Positions 32,352-41,157 of a stretch of DNA of 64,000 nucleotides are shown here, one piece after another. The stretch comes from an uncultured Bacilli bacterium (GTDB lineage: Bacteria; Bacillota_I; Bacilli_A; RFN20; CAG-288). The DNA is taken from NCBI GenBank assembly GCA_934725685.1, contig CAKVBX010000005.1, positions 1 to 64,000 of the forward strand. The letters run 5' to 3'. Within the stretch, counting starts at the first letter, position 1. Each line of letters begins with the position of its first letter. Under the pieces are notes generated by a model. That model ran no database searches. It was not told the origin of the DNA and was given only the letters and a program-made list of their open reading frames with translations. The position numbers and the translations under genes are program-made.

Positions 32352-33280
32352 TTCAGTATGGATCCCTGAAGATCATGGACACCGTTGTTGAAATCGGATG
32401 CAGTCATAATCTTTTTTCCCGGCCTCTGGAGAAGCTCGAGGATTACTTGTCCTTTTTCTAATTGAAGGACAATCTGCTTCTTATGGGCAAGGAGCACGGT
32501 TCCGGTTTCTCCGGAAACATCGTGATTATAGACGGAAGCCTGATAAATTTTGAGAATCTCTTCCCCGAAGAATAGATGTCCGCCCGGCGTGAGGGAGAGG
32601 GAACGGACCTGATTGACAAACTCTTCTGGGGTCACATCCAGAAGAAGATGTTCCTCTTCCTTTTTGATGGTCGGGCAGAAGGTTGCCTCCTCATTGTCCT
32701 GTTTCACCGGACTGAGCTTTCCTTCAAAATAAAGGGGAAGGGAAGTGATGGCAAGCTTCAGGGCATCGTGGGAGAGCTTTTCCGCAAGAGTCGTATAGTT
32801 GTCCTTTTGATCAATCGGGGTGACAATCCGGCTATAGACATCGCCGGCATCGAGCTCATGGACCATTTCCATCAGGGAGACGCCGGTCTCCGTATCACCA
32901 TTACGGAGCGCATACTGAATCGGAGCGGCACCCCGGTATTTCGGCAAGAGGGAAGCGTGAAGATTAAGCGGACGATAGGTTCCCATGACGAGAATCTCAT
33001 CCGAGATAATCTGTCCATAGGCAAAGGTGAGAAGCAGATCCGGCTTCCATTCCTTCAGGATTTCGAAATCCTTGTTCAGTCTATGCGGTTTGTGGACAGG
33101 AAGACCTAATTCATGTGCCATCTTGGCGACAGGTGATTCTTCCACTTTGTTGTTTCTTCCACGGACCTTGTCCTCTTTGGTGACAACACCGACGATGTTG
33201 AAACCGGCTTCCACAAGGCCCTTCAAGGCATAGGCGGAAATCTCTGGCGTACCCAAATATACGATTCTTTTGTTTTCCAT
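32348..33280 (-). CDS. fmt: Methionyl-tRNA formyltransferase
   Basis: A 310-residue enzyme that formylates initiator Met-tRNA with 10-formyl-tetrahydrofolate. It begins RIVYLGTPEISAYALKGL; the catalytic Asn and His lie in LNLHASLLPKYRGAAPIQ and the Asp in VHELDAGDVYSR. The C-terminal OB domain (about 210-310) is present. In many Bacillota fmt sits with def, priA or sun; here it is paired with ybaK, an unusual arrangement in which both genes act on tRNA. AGGAGGTTTTGAG-like site before the ATG. Confidence 0.95.
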   Translation of the reverse strand: MENKRIVYLGTPEISAYALKGLVEAGFNIVGVVTKEDKVRGRNNKVEESPVAKMAHELGLPVHKPHRLNKDFEILKEWKPDLLLTFAYGQIISDEILVMGTYRPLNLHASLLPKYRGAAPIQYALRNGDTETGVSLMEMVHELDAGDVYSRIVTPIDQKDNYTTLAEKLSHDALKLAITSLPLYFEGKLSPVKQDNEEATFCPTIKKEEEHLLLDVTPEEFVNQVRSLSLTPGGHLFFGEEILKIYQASVYNHDVSGETGTVLLAHKKQIVLQLEKGQVILELLQRPGKKIMTASDFNNGVHDLQGSILK

Positions 33281-33347
33281 CTCAAAACCTCCCGTATGGA
33301 CTTCAATATGTTATCATATTTGAAGTGTTCCGGTGAGGTAAAGCAAT

Positions 33348-34295
33348 ATGGTAACAAGATTTGTCTCCGCAGTCGCAGATCAGAATCTTCCAAGCAAAAT
33401 CATTCTTACTGTGCTTTTCATGTTTTTGGTCGGCTCAATGCTTGGCTATCTGCTCGAAGTACTCTTCCGCCGTTTTGTCTCCGCCAAGAAATGGGTCAAT
33501 CCAGGATTCATGAAGGGACCATGGCTCCCGCTTTACGGCTCAGGTGTTGTTCTCATGTTCTTCCTCTGCTGGCTTTCGCTCGCCTTTCTTCCGAAATCCT
33601 TTACCTTCTACAATCCGACAGGCGAACTCTTCGGTCTTGAATATCAGAGCGGTCCGACCGTCTATGACCTCATTCCGATTACGATTATGGGCTGCAGCAT
33701 GATTTTTCTCGAATTCATTGCCGGCGTAATCTTCGTCAAAGGCTTCAAAGTACGCCTTTGGGATTACACCAACATGAGAGGAAATATCATGGGCATCATC
33801 TGCCCAGTCTTCTCTGTCATCTGGTTCCTAGTCGCCATTATCTTCTATTATGCTCTCACTCCTTTTGTCTATTCTGCATTCCACATCTCTTTCGCCTATA
33901 TGTTCGGAAGTACTACTTCCGGAAGCGTCGCCCACTTCGGCTTCATCTTCCTACTAGGACTTGTCTACGGCATTTTTCTTGTCGACCTTGTGAAATCCAT
34001 CGGTCTCTTCGGAAAAATTTCCCACTTTGCCAAGACATCCAATATTGTTGCCCGTTATGAGAAACTCAACGAAGAACAGAAGAAACAGAGAAAAGAATAC
34101 AAGGAGAAACTTGTCGCTGCCATTCCGGAAAGTTTGAAACGGAACAAGGAAAAAGCAGTTCTCACGGACACTTCCAAGAAGTTTTCCAACTTTGTCCGCA
34201 AAATCATCCTCATCGATCCCGGAAAGAACAATGCCAAAGAAAATTATGGGCCTGATGGGAGACCGCTCAAGGAGGATGATGCAAAAACGGAGTAG
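33348..34295 (+). CDS. CmpB-type putative ABC transporter (type IV) membrane protein
   Basis: A 315-residue protein with about six membrane helices and a highly charged C-terminal tail of about 85 residues (from KTSNIVARYEKLNEEQKK). The motifs KWVNPGFMKGPWLPLYGSG and LWDYTNMRGNIMGIICPVFS with the GSMLGYLLEVLFRRF opening identify the family Pfam calls putative ABC-transporter type IV (CmpB). No partner ATPase is adjacent and its role is unknown. It is divergent from fmt and ends at a bidirectional terminator. Confidence 0.8.
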   Translation: MVTRFVSAVADQNLPSKIILTVLFMFLVGSMLGYLLEVLFRRFVSAKKWVNPGFMKGPWLPLYGSGVVLMFFLCWLSLAFLPKSFTFYNPTGELFGLEYQSGPTVYDLIPITIMGCSMIFLEFIAGVIFVKGFKVRLWDYTNMRGNIMGIICPVFSVIWFLVAIIFYYALTPFVYSAFHISFAYMFGSTTSGSVAHFGFIFLLGLVYGIFLVDLVKSIGLFGKISHFAKTSNIVARYEKLNEEQKKQRKEYKEKLVAAIPESLKRNKEKAVLTDTSKKFSNFVRKIILIDPGKNNAKENYGPDGRPLKEDDAKTE

Positions 34296-34391
34296 TTCCT
34301 TTGTTGTATTCGATTTGCAAGAATGACTATGTTATGCGAAAAGCAATCTGTTCCTTATTACACAAAGATTGCATGATAAGAACCGCTATCA

Positions 34392-34425
34392 AAAAAGCTC
34401 CTCTAAGAAGTATGAGGAGCTTTTT
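34392..34425. terminator. Bidirectional terminator between the CmpB-type gene and the M6 protease gene
   Basis: Stem AAAAAGCTCCTC/GAGGAGCTTTTT (34392-34403 with 34414-34425) with a 10-base loop, A and T flanks. Confidence 0.9.
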
Positions 34426-34431
34426 CGGTGG

Positions 34432-36066
34432 TCAGTTTTTCATGAATGTGATTGTTGCTTTATGATCGGAGATTTTGTCGACACGGAAAGAATAGGCAAG
34501 TTCCGTTCCATTGTTCATAGAGGTCTTGTTGACAAGCTGACTGGAGAGATTGATTTTGTTCATCGAACTCCCCTGGTGGTAGAGATCATTGTCGGTGAGG
34601 TAGTAATCATGATTCCGGAAGGAACGCCCGGAAGCGGAAAGTTGGGTGATGAGGCGGTAATTCGGATTCATATAGTTCAAGGAAACCCCGCTCTCACCAT
34701 CATAGTATCCTTTCGGGGAGTTGCTGTGAGCGACAATATAATAGTGATTATCATCGGTCTTTTTAAGGTCGTCGTATTGTGGAGAGACAGGATTGTAATC
34801 CTCATCGACATCGGTGAAGGAACAGATTCGGCTGTCGACATGGTAGGCCCGGATGCCTTCCGTTTTCAGCGTGACACCATAATTGTAACTGCCGTATCCT
34901 TCCTCCAAGTCCTGTTGATTGAGTCCGAGACTCGGTGAGAACAATTCAAGCATCACATATTCGTCATAGGCGGAAGTGACATCCTTCTTCTTTGTCGGAA
35001 TGAGGACACAGTCTCCGGAGGTCGCTGCACTTTCGATTTCGATGGTGCCTTCCTTATCGATGTAATAGGGCTCGTTCCAGCCTAAGACAAATTTGGAATA
35101 GCAGTCCTGCTCGATGATGTTGTTGTCCATCATGTCGACGGCACCCATGGGACTGTATCCTTTGGAGCCGTATTTGTCTTGGGTCGTATAGGAATAGTAG
35201 TCGTCTAGGCTGAGCATGTGGCCGGTCTCATGGATGAAGGTGTGGGCATCGAGTTCCTTGGTGCCATAGCCTTCGTACATGAAGTCATAACTAGCCCAGA
35301 AATAATAGCCGCCCTCCGGAGAGGTGAGAGAACCTTCCGCTTCATAGTCCATCGTTGTATAAGCCCAGAAGAGACTCTCGTCTAGGGATTCTCCCTTGTA
35401 TTGCGCTGTGTTGAAATCATCCGCAGAATAGATGAGGAAAACGCCGTCGATGAATCCGTCCTTATTGTTGTCAAATTCTTTGCAGTCGGTCTTGTACTTT
35501 GTCTTGTACCATGTGATTGCATTGCGGAAGAGTTCCGTGGAATATTCGCCGCTTCCGTCATCTTTCTCTGTCATCTCAGTGGAGGATAGATTGGGGTCAT
35601 ACCAATCGGAGACTATCCCTTTGAAATTCAGGGCGCCGTGAGAGGATTTTCTGTAATAGGAAGACATGGATTCCCACCCGGTTTCGCTCGATTCTCCGAA
35701 GAGCGTCTTCTGAATATCGGAACGGATCTTTTCCGTTGCATTGCTCTTGTAGTCGGAGACGACGACGGGGATGACAAGGACATTGATGTCACCGGTGGAG
35801 GGGGTATAAGGATAACCGGTGAGCGAGGAGTAATCCTGCTGTGAGACGGAAGATTTGAGCTTGCGATAGCCCTCAGATGGTGTCTCACTTGTTTTTTCGG
35901 TATCTTTCTGTATCTCTGTGGTTGCGGATTCTTTTTCTGTCACAGGCGCGGTAGAAGGAGTTTCGGTCGCAGGATTCGGAGTGACCGGAGACGTCGAAGG
36001 ATGAGAATTGCACCCTGCTAAGGTGACAAGAAGAGATGGGATTAGGATTCTATAATGTGATTTCAT
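34432..36066 (-). CDS. M6-family (immune inhibitor A-like) metalloprotease lipoprotein
   Basis: A 544-residue predicted surface zinc protease. The signal peptide ends LVTLAGC, with lipidated Cys. A Ser/Thr/Glu-rich spacer (to about 65) follows, then the M6 domain: ESMSSYYRKSSHGALNFKGI at its head, EFDNNKDGFIDGVFLIYS (a calcium-like loop), and HETGHMLSLDDYY with His279-Glu280-x2-His283 and Asp290 as a likely third ligand. A C-terminal region of about 200 residues completes it. I chose the ATG at 36066, with AGG at a good distance, over the GTG at 36078. Divergent from the alpha/beta hydrolase lipoprotein. It could digest host or dietary proteins; target unknown. Confidence 0.9.
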   Translation of the reverse strand: MKSHYRILIPSLLVTLAGCNSHPSTSPVTPNPATETPSTAPVTEKESATTEIQKDTEKTSETPSEGYRKLKSSVSQQDYSSLTGYPYTPSTGDINVLVIPVVVSDYKSNATEKIRSDIQKTLFGESSETGWESMSSYYRKSSHGALNFKGIVSDWYDPNLSSTEMTEKDDGSGEYSTELFRNAITWYKTKYKTDCKEFDNNKDGFIDGVFLIYSADDFNTAQYKGESLDESLFWAYTTMDYEAEGSLTSPEGGYYFWASYDFMYEGYGTKELDAHTFIHETGHMLSLDDYYSYTTQDKYGSKGYSPMGAVDMMDNNIIEQDCYSKFVLGWNEPYYIDKEGTIEIESAATSGDCVLIPTKKKDVTSAYDEYVMLELFSPSLGLNQQDLEEGYGSYNYGVTLKTEGIRAYHVDSRICSFTDVDEDYNPVSPQYDDLKKTDDNHYYIVAHSNSPKGYYDGESGVSLNYMNPNYRLITQLSASGRSFRNHDYYLTDNDLYHQGSSMNKINLSSQLVNKTSMNNGTELAYSFRVDKISDHKATITFMKN

Positions 36067-36090
36067 GTTGGACCTCACTGATGCCTTCCA

Positions 36091-36121
36091 TTTTAAAGGA
36101 AACCTTAAGGAATGAAAAGGA
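36091..36121 (+). repeat. 31-base upstream element, copy 1
   Basis: Matches 53434-53464 at 27 of 31 positions. Shared blocks are GGAAAC, TTAA, GAATG and AAAGGA. It lies in the divergent gap of two lipoprotein genes; the centre holds an 8-base palindrome CCTTAAGG. Confidence 0.6.
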
Positions 36122-36176
36122 AAACACTTGAATTTTATTATTTTCCTGTGAGGCAGTGCAAGGATATGGAAATCTA

Positions 36177-36204
36177 TTGAAAAACAGAAAAAATGCGCTA
36201 TGCT
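36177..36204 (+). promoter_or_regulatory. Promoter of the hydrolase lipoprotein gene
   Basis: TTGAAA (36177-36182), 16-base spacer, TATGCT (36199-36204), 23 bases before the ATG. Confidence 0.55.
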
Positions 36205-36227
36205 CTTATTGAACTAGGGGGTGCCTC

Positions 36228-37130
36228 ATGAAATGGAATAAACGATTGGCTTTGCTTTCGCTTCCTTTTCTTCTTGTTTCCTGCAAGATAGGGGAGAACA
36301 GTGCAACGGATAACGAAACGGAACGGAAAACCGATATGGTTGAGACAGATTCCTCTCTGACGGAAATAGAGGAACCGGCGACAGAACCGGATACTTCCGC
36401 CTCTATTACCTATGAGACAGAAGAACTGGCCGTGAAGAATGGGGAAAGCCGGATTGTCGGTGATTTTTATCGACCGAAGGTCGAAGGAAAGACACCGCTT
36501 GTCCTTCTCTCCCACAGTGCCTTCCTCACTGGGAAGTCCCTCCGTGTCTATGCCAAGTTCTTCGCTTCCCACGGCTATGCAGCTTATGCCTTTGATTTCT
36601 GCGGCGGAAGCAACAATAGCCGCAGTGACGGGAAAGTCGCTGACATGACGATTTTCACCGAAGCGGAGGACCTGAAGACGGTCTTTTCCTACTTTACCTC
36701 ACTCAATACCATCGATACCGAAAAAGTCTATCTTCTCGGAAGTTCCCAGGGTGGTCTGGTGACATCCGTTGCCGCCAAAGAACTCGGGGATAAAGTGGCC
36801 GGTCTCTTCCTCTTCTATCCGGCATTCAACATTCCGGAACAGGTGAAGAATTCATTCTTTTCCGGACCATATGGAGAAGATTTCATCAATACTCTGAGGG
36901 ACTATGATCCCTATGAGGGAATGGAGAGGTTTACTAAGCCGGTTCTGATTTTCCACGGGACCAAGGACAGCACGGTTCCGATTTCCTACTCGGAAAAGGC
37001 GGTCAACTGTTATCCCAATGCAGAGCTGATCCGTATCGAGGGAGCCTCACATGGCTTCAATACTGACAACTATAGTTTCACCGGAAACTATGATAGTCAG
37101 GTATTCTCCGTACTTAAAGAAAGAATTTGA
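36228..37130 (+). CDS. Alpha/beta hydrolase lipoprotein (dienelactone hydrolase-like)
   Basis: A 300-residue predicted surface esterase or peptidase. The signal peptide ends PFLLVSC (lipidated Cys19). A Glu/Thr-rich linker runs to about residue 60. The hydrolase core has LVLLSHSAFLTGKS, the nucleophile elbow GSSQG with Ser173, the acid in LIFHGTKDSTVPISYSE and the base in EGASHGF. The AFDFCGGSNNSRSDG loop is typical of the family that includes cinnamoyl esterases. Strong GGGGG ribosome binding site. Likely acts on ester bonds of polysaccharides or peptides outside the cell; the substrate is not known. Confidence 0.88.
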   Translation: MKWNKRLALLSLPFLLVSCKIGENSATDNETERKTDMVETDSSLTEIEEPATEPDTSASITYETEELAVKNGESRIVGDFYRPKVEGKTPLVLLSHSAFLTGKSLRVYAKFFASHGYAAYAFDFCGGSNNSRSDGKVADMTIFTEAEDLKTVFSYFTSLNTIDTEKVYLLGSSQGGLVTSVAAKELGDKVAGLFLFYPAFNIPEQVKNSFFSGPYGEDFINTLRDYDPYEGMERFTKPVLIFHGTKDSTVPISYSEKAVNCYPNAELIRIEGASHGFNTDNYSFTGNYDSQVFSVLKERI

Positions 37131-37172
37131 AGAGGTAACCATCTTGCTTTGCCGACATGAAAATAGGATAAG

Positions 37173-37201
37173 AAAAAGAACCACAATGCGTGGCTCTTTT
37201 T
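37173..37201. terminator. Bidirectional terminator, end of the maltodextrin operon and of the hydrolase gene
   Basis: Stem AAAAAGAACCAC/GTGGCTCTTTTT with one mismatch and loop AATGC. It serves the hydrolase gene and the long minus-strand operon. Confidence 0.8.
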
Positions 37202-37202
37202 C

Positions 37203-37958
37203 TTAGTAGAGATTGTATTGTACGACAGTTTTGGAATCGGAGATATCTCCGGAATTCTGATTGACGGCGTGTTGCTTCATCTCTTTCAGCATTCCGAAAT
37301 CGTTCATGACGAGTGTTTCGCTGACAAGAGCGGATTCTGATCCGTACTTGTAGACCTTGTCCGTGAAGGAATAGACAAGGGTATTGTCGACAGCCTTCAT
37401 GGAATCGAGTTCCGAAAGGATTCCTTTGAAGAAGTCAGCGAGATAATACCCACCCTGATAGCGGCCCGAAACCTCATTGGCATAGAAAATCGGAGTGTCG
37501 ATTTCGGCTTCCATCTGGGACTGTGTATAGCGGAAGGAATAGGACTTGATTTGGCTTTCTGCCTCGAGGGATGGACTTCCGGTCAGCTTGATGCTGGCCA
37601 CATAGATGGATTCCTCCGTGTTGTAGGAAAGACTGATTTCCTGCTTGGTGAGGTAAAGGACGGAACCGTACTTTTCATCATAGCTGATTCTCGTTCCGGA
37701 ATAGGTGTCCGTTCTATGGTAGACATAATTGCTTTGGAAGGCAGACCGTTTTACTTCCATCTGATAGGTTTCCCGCCCGATTTCTCTTCCGTCGCTGTTT
37801 TTGATGACGTTTTCGTTGGTTGCGGAAAGACTCTTCACTGTTTCCTTGGCTTTTTCCATCGTAGGGGAGTAGATGAGTGCGGCGATGTCAGAAGGGATTT
37901 CGACCTTTGAACAGGCGGTGAGAAATAGGAGAGAACAGAGGAGGCTTGTCTTACGCAT
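37203..37958 (-). CDS. Lipoprotein of unknown function, last gene of the maltodextrin operon
   Basis: A 251-residue protein with a signal peptide ending LLFLTAC (lipidated Cys16). The mature part is rich in beta-strand-like alternating residues (YVYHRTDTYSGTRISYDE, KQEISLSYNTEESIYVAS), no domain recognised. It overlaps the preceding lipoprotein gene by 8 bases and is thus co-translated. The order after malK makes it a likely surface accessory of starch use, but this rests on position alone. Alternative: an unrelated gene trapped in the operon. Confidence 0.7.
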   Translation of the reverse strand: MRKTSLLCSLLFLTACSKVEIPSDIAALIYSPTMEKAKETVKSLSATNENVIKNSDGREIGRETYQMEVKRSAFQSNYVYHRTDTYSGTRISYDEKYGSVLYLTKQEISLSYNTEESIYVASIKLTGSPSLEAESQIKSYSFRYTQSQMEAEIDTPIFYANEVSGRYQGGYYLADFFKGILSELDSMKAVDNTLVYSFTDKVYKYGSESALVSETLVMNDFGMLKEMKQHAVNQNSGDISDSKTVVQYNLY

Positions 37959-38601
37959 AGGTATAAGTCACCCGATAGTAGACGGTATTTTCTTGCGTGA
38001 CGTTTTCGGCTCCGACGGTCTGAATGAGTTCTTCTTTTAAGAACCCATCCTTGTCATAAGTGACTGAAATGTCAAACCTTGCATTGAGTCTGATATCCTT
38101 AGCTTTAACAAGGTTATCATCGGTCTTGACATTGCCAATACGGCACTCTTTGGAGATGTTGTTGACAAAGAAGACGTGAGTGCTGTTCTCAGTTTTGTAA
38201 TCGATGTGATGAATCGGATCGCCCGTGAAATTCATGATGAAATTGAATGTGGCAAAGCTGAATTCAGCACTGTCGGTCGTCTCATCGTCTGGATAGAAAG
38301 TGTCGGAGCTCAGCCTTATGGGGAGATGAAGGGCGTAGGAGGAACCGCAGTCGAAGCCGTTTTCGACTTTTCCGTCGATGGCCTCTAAGGTCGGAACCGT
38401 CCCTTCCTTGGTTTTATCGAAGAAGAACTTATCAAACTGAAGGACATGTCCTTCCGGCTCTCCGTAGTACTTGGTAAGTGTGGTCGCCTTTGGAATCGAA
38501 GCGAGACCCTCCTTCGTTTTTTTGATGAAATCCTGTTCGTTATAGGAAGAACAGGAGGCGAGGAGGAAGAGCGGCAATAGGAATAGAATGCGTTTCTTCA
38601 T
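37951..38601 (-). CDS. Lipoprotein of unknown function, downstream of malK
   Basis: A 216-residue protein with signal peptide ending PLFLLASC (lipidated Cys17). The mature part has strand-like segments (VLQFDKFFFDKTKEG, SFATFNFIMNF) and two cysteines (in DCGSSYALHLP and KECRIGNV) that could pair. No family recognised. It starts 9 bases after the malK stop, with AGGAGGGTC-like site, so it belongs to the maltodextrin operon. Confidence 0.7.
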   Translation of the reverse strand: MKKRILFLLPLFLLASCSSYNEQDFIKKTKEGLASIPKATTLTKYYGEPEGHVLQFDKFFFDKTKEGTVPTLEAIDGKVENGFDCGSSYALHLPIRLSSDTFYPDDETTDSAEFSFATFNFIMNFTGDPIHHIDYKTENSTHVFFVNNISKECRIGNVKTDDNLVKAKDIRLNARFDISVTYDKDGFLKEELIQTVGAENVTQENTVYYRVTYTYA

Positions 38602-38610
38602 AGACCCTCC

Positions 38611-41142
38611 TTAGTAGAGGCGGATATTCATATCGGACTCTGTGATTTCGGATCGGCTGAGATCAAATTCGAGTACCAGGTTGGTTCCGATTTCGTAGGC
38701 TTTTTCGCTTTCGAGGAAGAGAGACTGAATCTGTCCGTTGTCATCCGTATAGCTCGAACGGAGATAATAACGGTCTCCGTAGTCGAGAATCGATTCGACG
38801 GTGACCTTGAAGCCGTCGCCATCTTCCTTGATGGTGTAGGCGTCATGCGGGATGTCGACACGGAACCGGCGGGTGAAAACACGGGTACCGAGACCCTGGA
38901 TGAGCTTGTTGGAGATGATGTCCGTGAGCAGGACATAGTGTCCGCCGTCGAACTGGAAGAAGAAGACAAAGCCCGCCTTCTTTTCTGCTTCTGCTCTCTT
39001 GTTCTTCAGAACCTTGATTTTTTCTTCATGGTCCTTAGAAAGGGCACGTTCCGGATTGGTGGCGACCTTGACCTCTCTCTTCTTTTCCTTGATTTCCTTC
39101 TTCAGGAGGTCGATGGAGCGGTTGGCTTCGCTCTTTTCCTTGCTGAGTGCTGTCTCATAGTCCTGAATCATGCCGTTGAGGATGCGGTTGATGGTGTTGT
39201 CCTTGTCAGTCTGGAAGTTGTCTCGGAAGATATGGTATTCATCCGTTCTTCTCTTTCTGGTGGCTTTATCCCTGTTGTTCTCCAGGAATTCCTTGTATTC
39301 CCTCTCTTCCTTTTCCTTCTTTTCCCGGAAGAGATTGTCGTTTTTGCTCTTGGCCTCCTTCTTAGCCTGTTCGAATTCCTTCTTGAGTTCAGTGAGCTTC
39401 TCTTTTTCGTTCTTCTTCAGATCGGCGATTTTCCGGTTGTTTGTTTCCGTCAGCGTTCTAAGCTCCTCTTTCTTGCTGGAAAGGACGGCGGCATGGTCCT
39501 GACTCTGGAGGTCATGAAGCTTCTCTTCATAATTCTTGTCTTCGAGTGCGATTTCGGCACTGACATAATCGGAGGCTGCTTTGATCTTGTCCTCACGATA
39601 CTTTGTAAACTCGGCATTGTTGGTTTCTGCCATAACGGTCTCATAATTGAAAAAATTGGCATGGAAGGCATCCTTGGAACCTAACGGAACGATGATATCG
39701 ATACCATCGTGACGATAGGTGATGCGGGTGAAGTCGAAAGTGACATGGACTTCCCTGCCTTCCTCCATCTCCTTGTCGGAGAGGGCAAAGAAGACACGGC
39801 CGCCACATTCGAGGTGAATGAGTTTCGTGCCGGAAATGTCCTCGGTGAAAAGCACTTTGGCTGGAAGACCTTCCTCTCGGAAGAGGACGGCATCCACCGG
39901 AACCTGGAGCTCGCCGTCACGGAAGTCACCGGAGACTAAGGCGTGAGGGAGCGTTAGACTCTCGGAAAGCAGGGAAAGCCTGTTTCCCTTGATGCTGGCC
40001 CGGAAGGAGTTGTACTGTGGAATGCGAGGGAGAATGGTCTCCTCGGTTTCCTTGTCGAAGAAATAGGTCTTGTCGAAATCGAAGAGGACCTGAATGGTCT
40101 CTCCGACCTTGAGATTCCCGATTTCGCGGACACGGATGATGATTTCCTTGCCGTCTTCCTTGGCGAGATTGCCATAGATGAGGCATTCGTTTCCGAGTTC
40201 CTCGAAGTGGGAGATGACAACTGGGAGAGAATCTTCTCTCTTCGTATCGACGATGCTGATGTTTTCGGAACGGACACCGAGGGTCAGGGCGTGCTTGCCG
40301 TCGAGATAGGAAGGAAGTGCCTTGATGAGACGGTTGTAGTCAATCCGGATATCGTCATCCAGGCCTTCGACTTTCATATGGACCGTCTCTCCATCTCTTT
40401 CCAGGGTGCAGGGGAGGAAATTCATCTGCGGCGTGCCGATGAAGCCGGCGACGAAGATGTTTTCCGGATAGTTGTAAAGATTCTTCGGAGTGTCAACCTG
40501 CTGGATGCGTCCACCCTTCATGACGACGACACGGTCGCCTAAGGTCATGGCCTCGGTCTGGTCGTGGGTGACGTAGATGAAGGTCGTCTTCAGTTTCTGA
40601 TGTAGCTTTGCGATTTCCGTTCTCATCTGGGCACGGAGTTTGGCGTCGAGGTTGGAGAGCGGCTCATCGAGGAGCATGACCTTCGGATCGCGCAGGATAG
40701 CGCGTCCTAAAGAGACACGCTGTCTCTGACCGCCGGACATGTTTCTCGGCTTTTTGTCGAGATAATCCTTGATACCGAGGATATCGGCAGCCCAAAGGAC
40801 CTTTTCCTGGATGACATCTTCCGGTACATGGCGTAAGCGGAGACCGAAGGCCATGTTTTCATAGACGGTCATGTGCGGATAAAGGGCATAGTTCTGGAAA
40901 ACCATGGCGATATCTCTGTCCTTCGGCTCCATGTCGTTGACAATGGTAGAATCGATGTAGAGCTCACCGGCGGTGATTTCCTCGAGTCCGGCAATCATGC
41001 GGAGAGTCGTACTCTTACCGCAACCGGAAGGACCGACGAAGACGATGAATTCTCCGTTCTTGATGTCGAGGGAGAAGTCGTTGACGGCTTTGGTGCCGTT
41101 AGGATAGACTTTGTAAATGTGTTCTAGTTTCAGATTTGCCAT
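38611..41142 (-). CDS. malK: Maltodextrin-type ABC ATPase with long coiled-coil and extra TOBE-like C-terminus
   Basis: An 843-residue ATPase where normal MalK/MsmK proteins have about 370. Residues 1-235 are a typical sugar-ABC ATPase: Walker A VGPSGCGKSTTLRMI, signature NMSGGQRQRVSLGRA, Walker B VMLLDEPLSNLDA and H-loop VTHDQTEAM. A TOBE domain (about 240-365) and a second TOBE-like one (about 380-500) follow. Then comes a highly charged coiled coil (about 505-725) of Lys/Glu/Arg heptads, e.g. KKNEKEKLTELKKEFEQAKK. The last 110 residues read again like a TOBE strand set (DGFKVTVESILDYGDRYYLR). The core should energise MalFG. The role of the coil is unknown: anchoring, oligomer formation or regulator binding are options. 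No stop or frameshift is seen, so it is a true fusion. Confidence 0.9.
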   Translation of the reverse strand: MANLKLEHIYKVYPNGTKAVNDFSLDIKNGEFIVFVGPSGCGKSTTLRMIAGLEEITAGELYIDSTIVNDMEPKDRDIAMVFQNYALYPHMTVYENMAFGLRLRHVPEDVIQEKVLWAADILGIKDYLDKKPRNMSGGQRQRVSLGRAILRDPKVMLLDEPLSNLDAKLRAQMRTEIAKLHQKLKTTFIYVTHDQTEAMTLGDRVVVMKGGRIQQVDTPKNLYNYPENIFVAGFIGTPQMNFLPCTLERDGETVHMKVEGLDDDIRIDYNRLIKALPSYLDGKHALTLGVRSENISIVDTKREDSLPVVISHFEELGNECLIYGNLAKEDGKEIIIRVREIGNLKVGETIQVLFDFDKTYFFDKETEETILPRIPQYNSFRASIKGNRLSLLSESLTLPHALVSGDFRDGELQVPVDAVLFREEGLPAKVLFTEDISGTKLIHLECGGRVFFALSDKEMEEGREVHVTFDFTRITYRHDGIDIIVPLGSKDAFHANFFNYETVMAETNNAEFTKYREDKIKAASDYVSAEIALEDKNYEEKLHDLQSQDHAAVLSSKKEELRTLTETNNRKIADLKKNEKEKLTELKKEFEQAKKEAKSKNDNLFREKKEKEEREYKEFLENNRDKATRKRRTDEYHIFRDNFQTDKDNTINRILNGMIQDYETALSKEKSEANRSIDLLKKEIKEKKREVKVATNPERALSKDHEEKIKVLKNKRAEAEKKAGFVFFFQFDGGHYVLLTDIISNKLIQGLGTRVFTRRFRVDIPHDAYTIKEDGDGFKVTVESILDYGDRYYLRSSYTDDNGQIQSLFLESEKAYEIGTNLVLEFDLSRSEITESDMNIRLY

Positions 41143-41157
41143 AAAGCTAATTCTCCT

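Noticed and set aside
38845..39684. A 279-codon open frame opposite the MalK coiled coil
   Set aside because: The run of Leu/Phe is the complement of the Lys/Glu codons of the coil. No promoter or start signal supports it.
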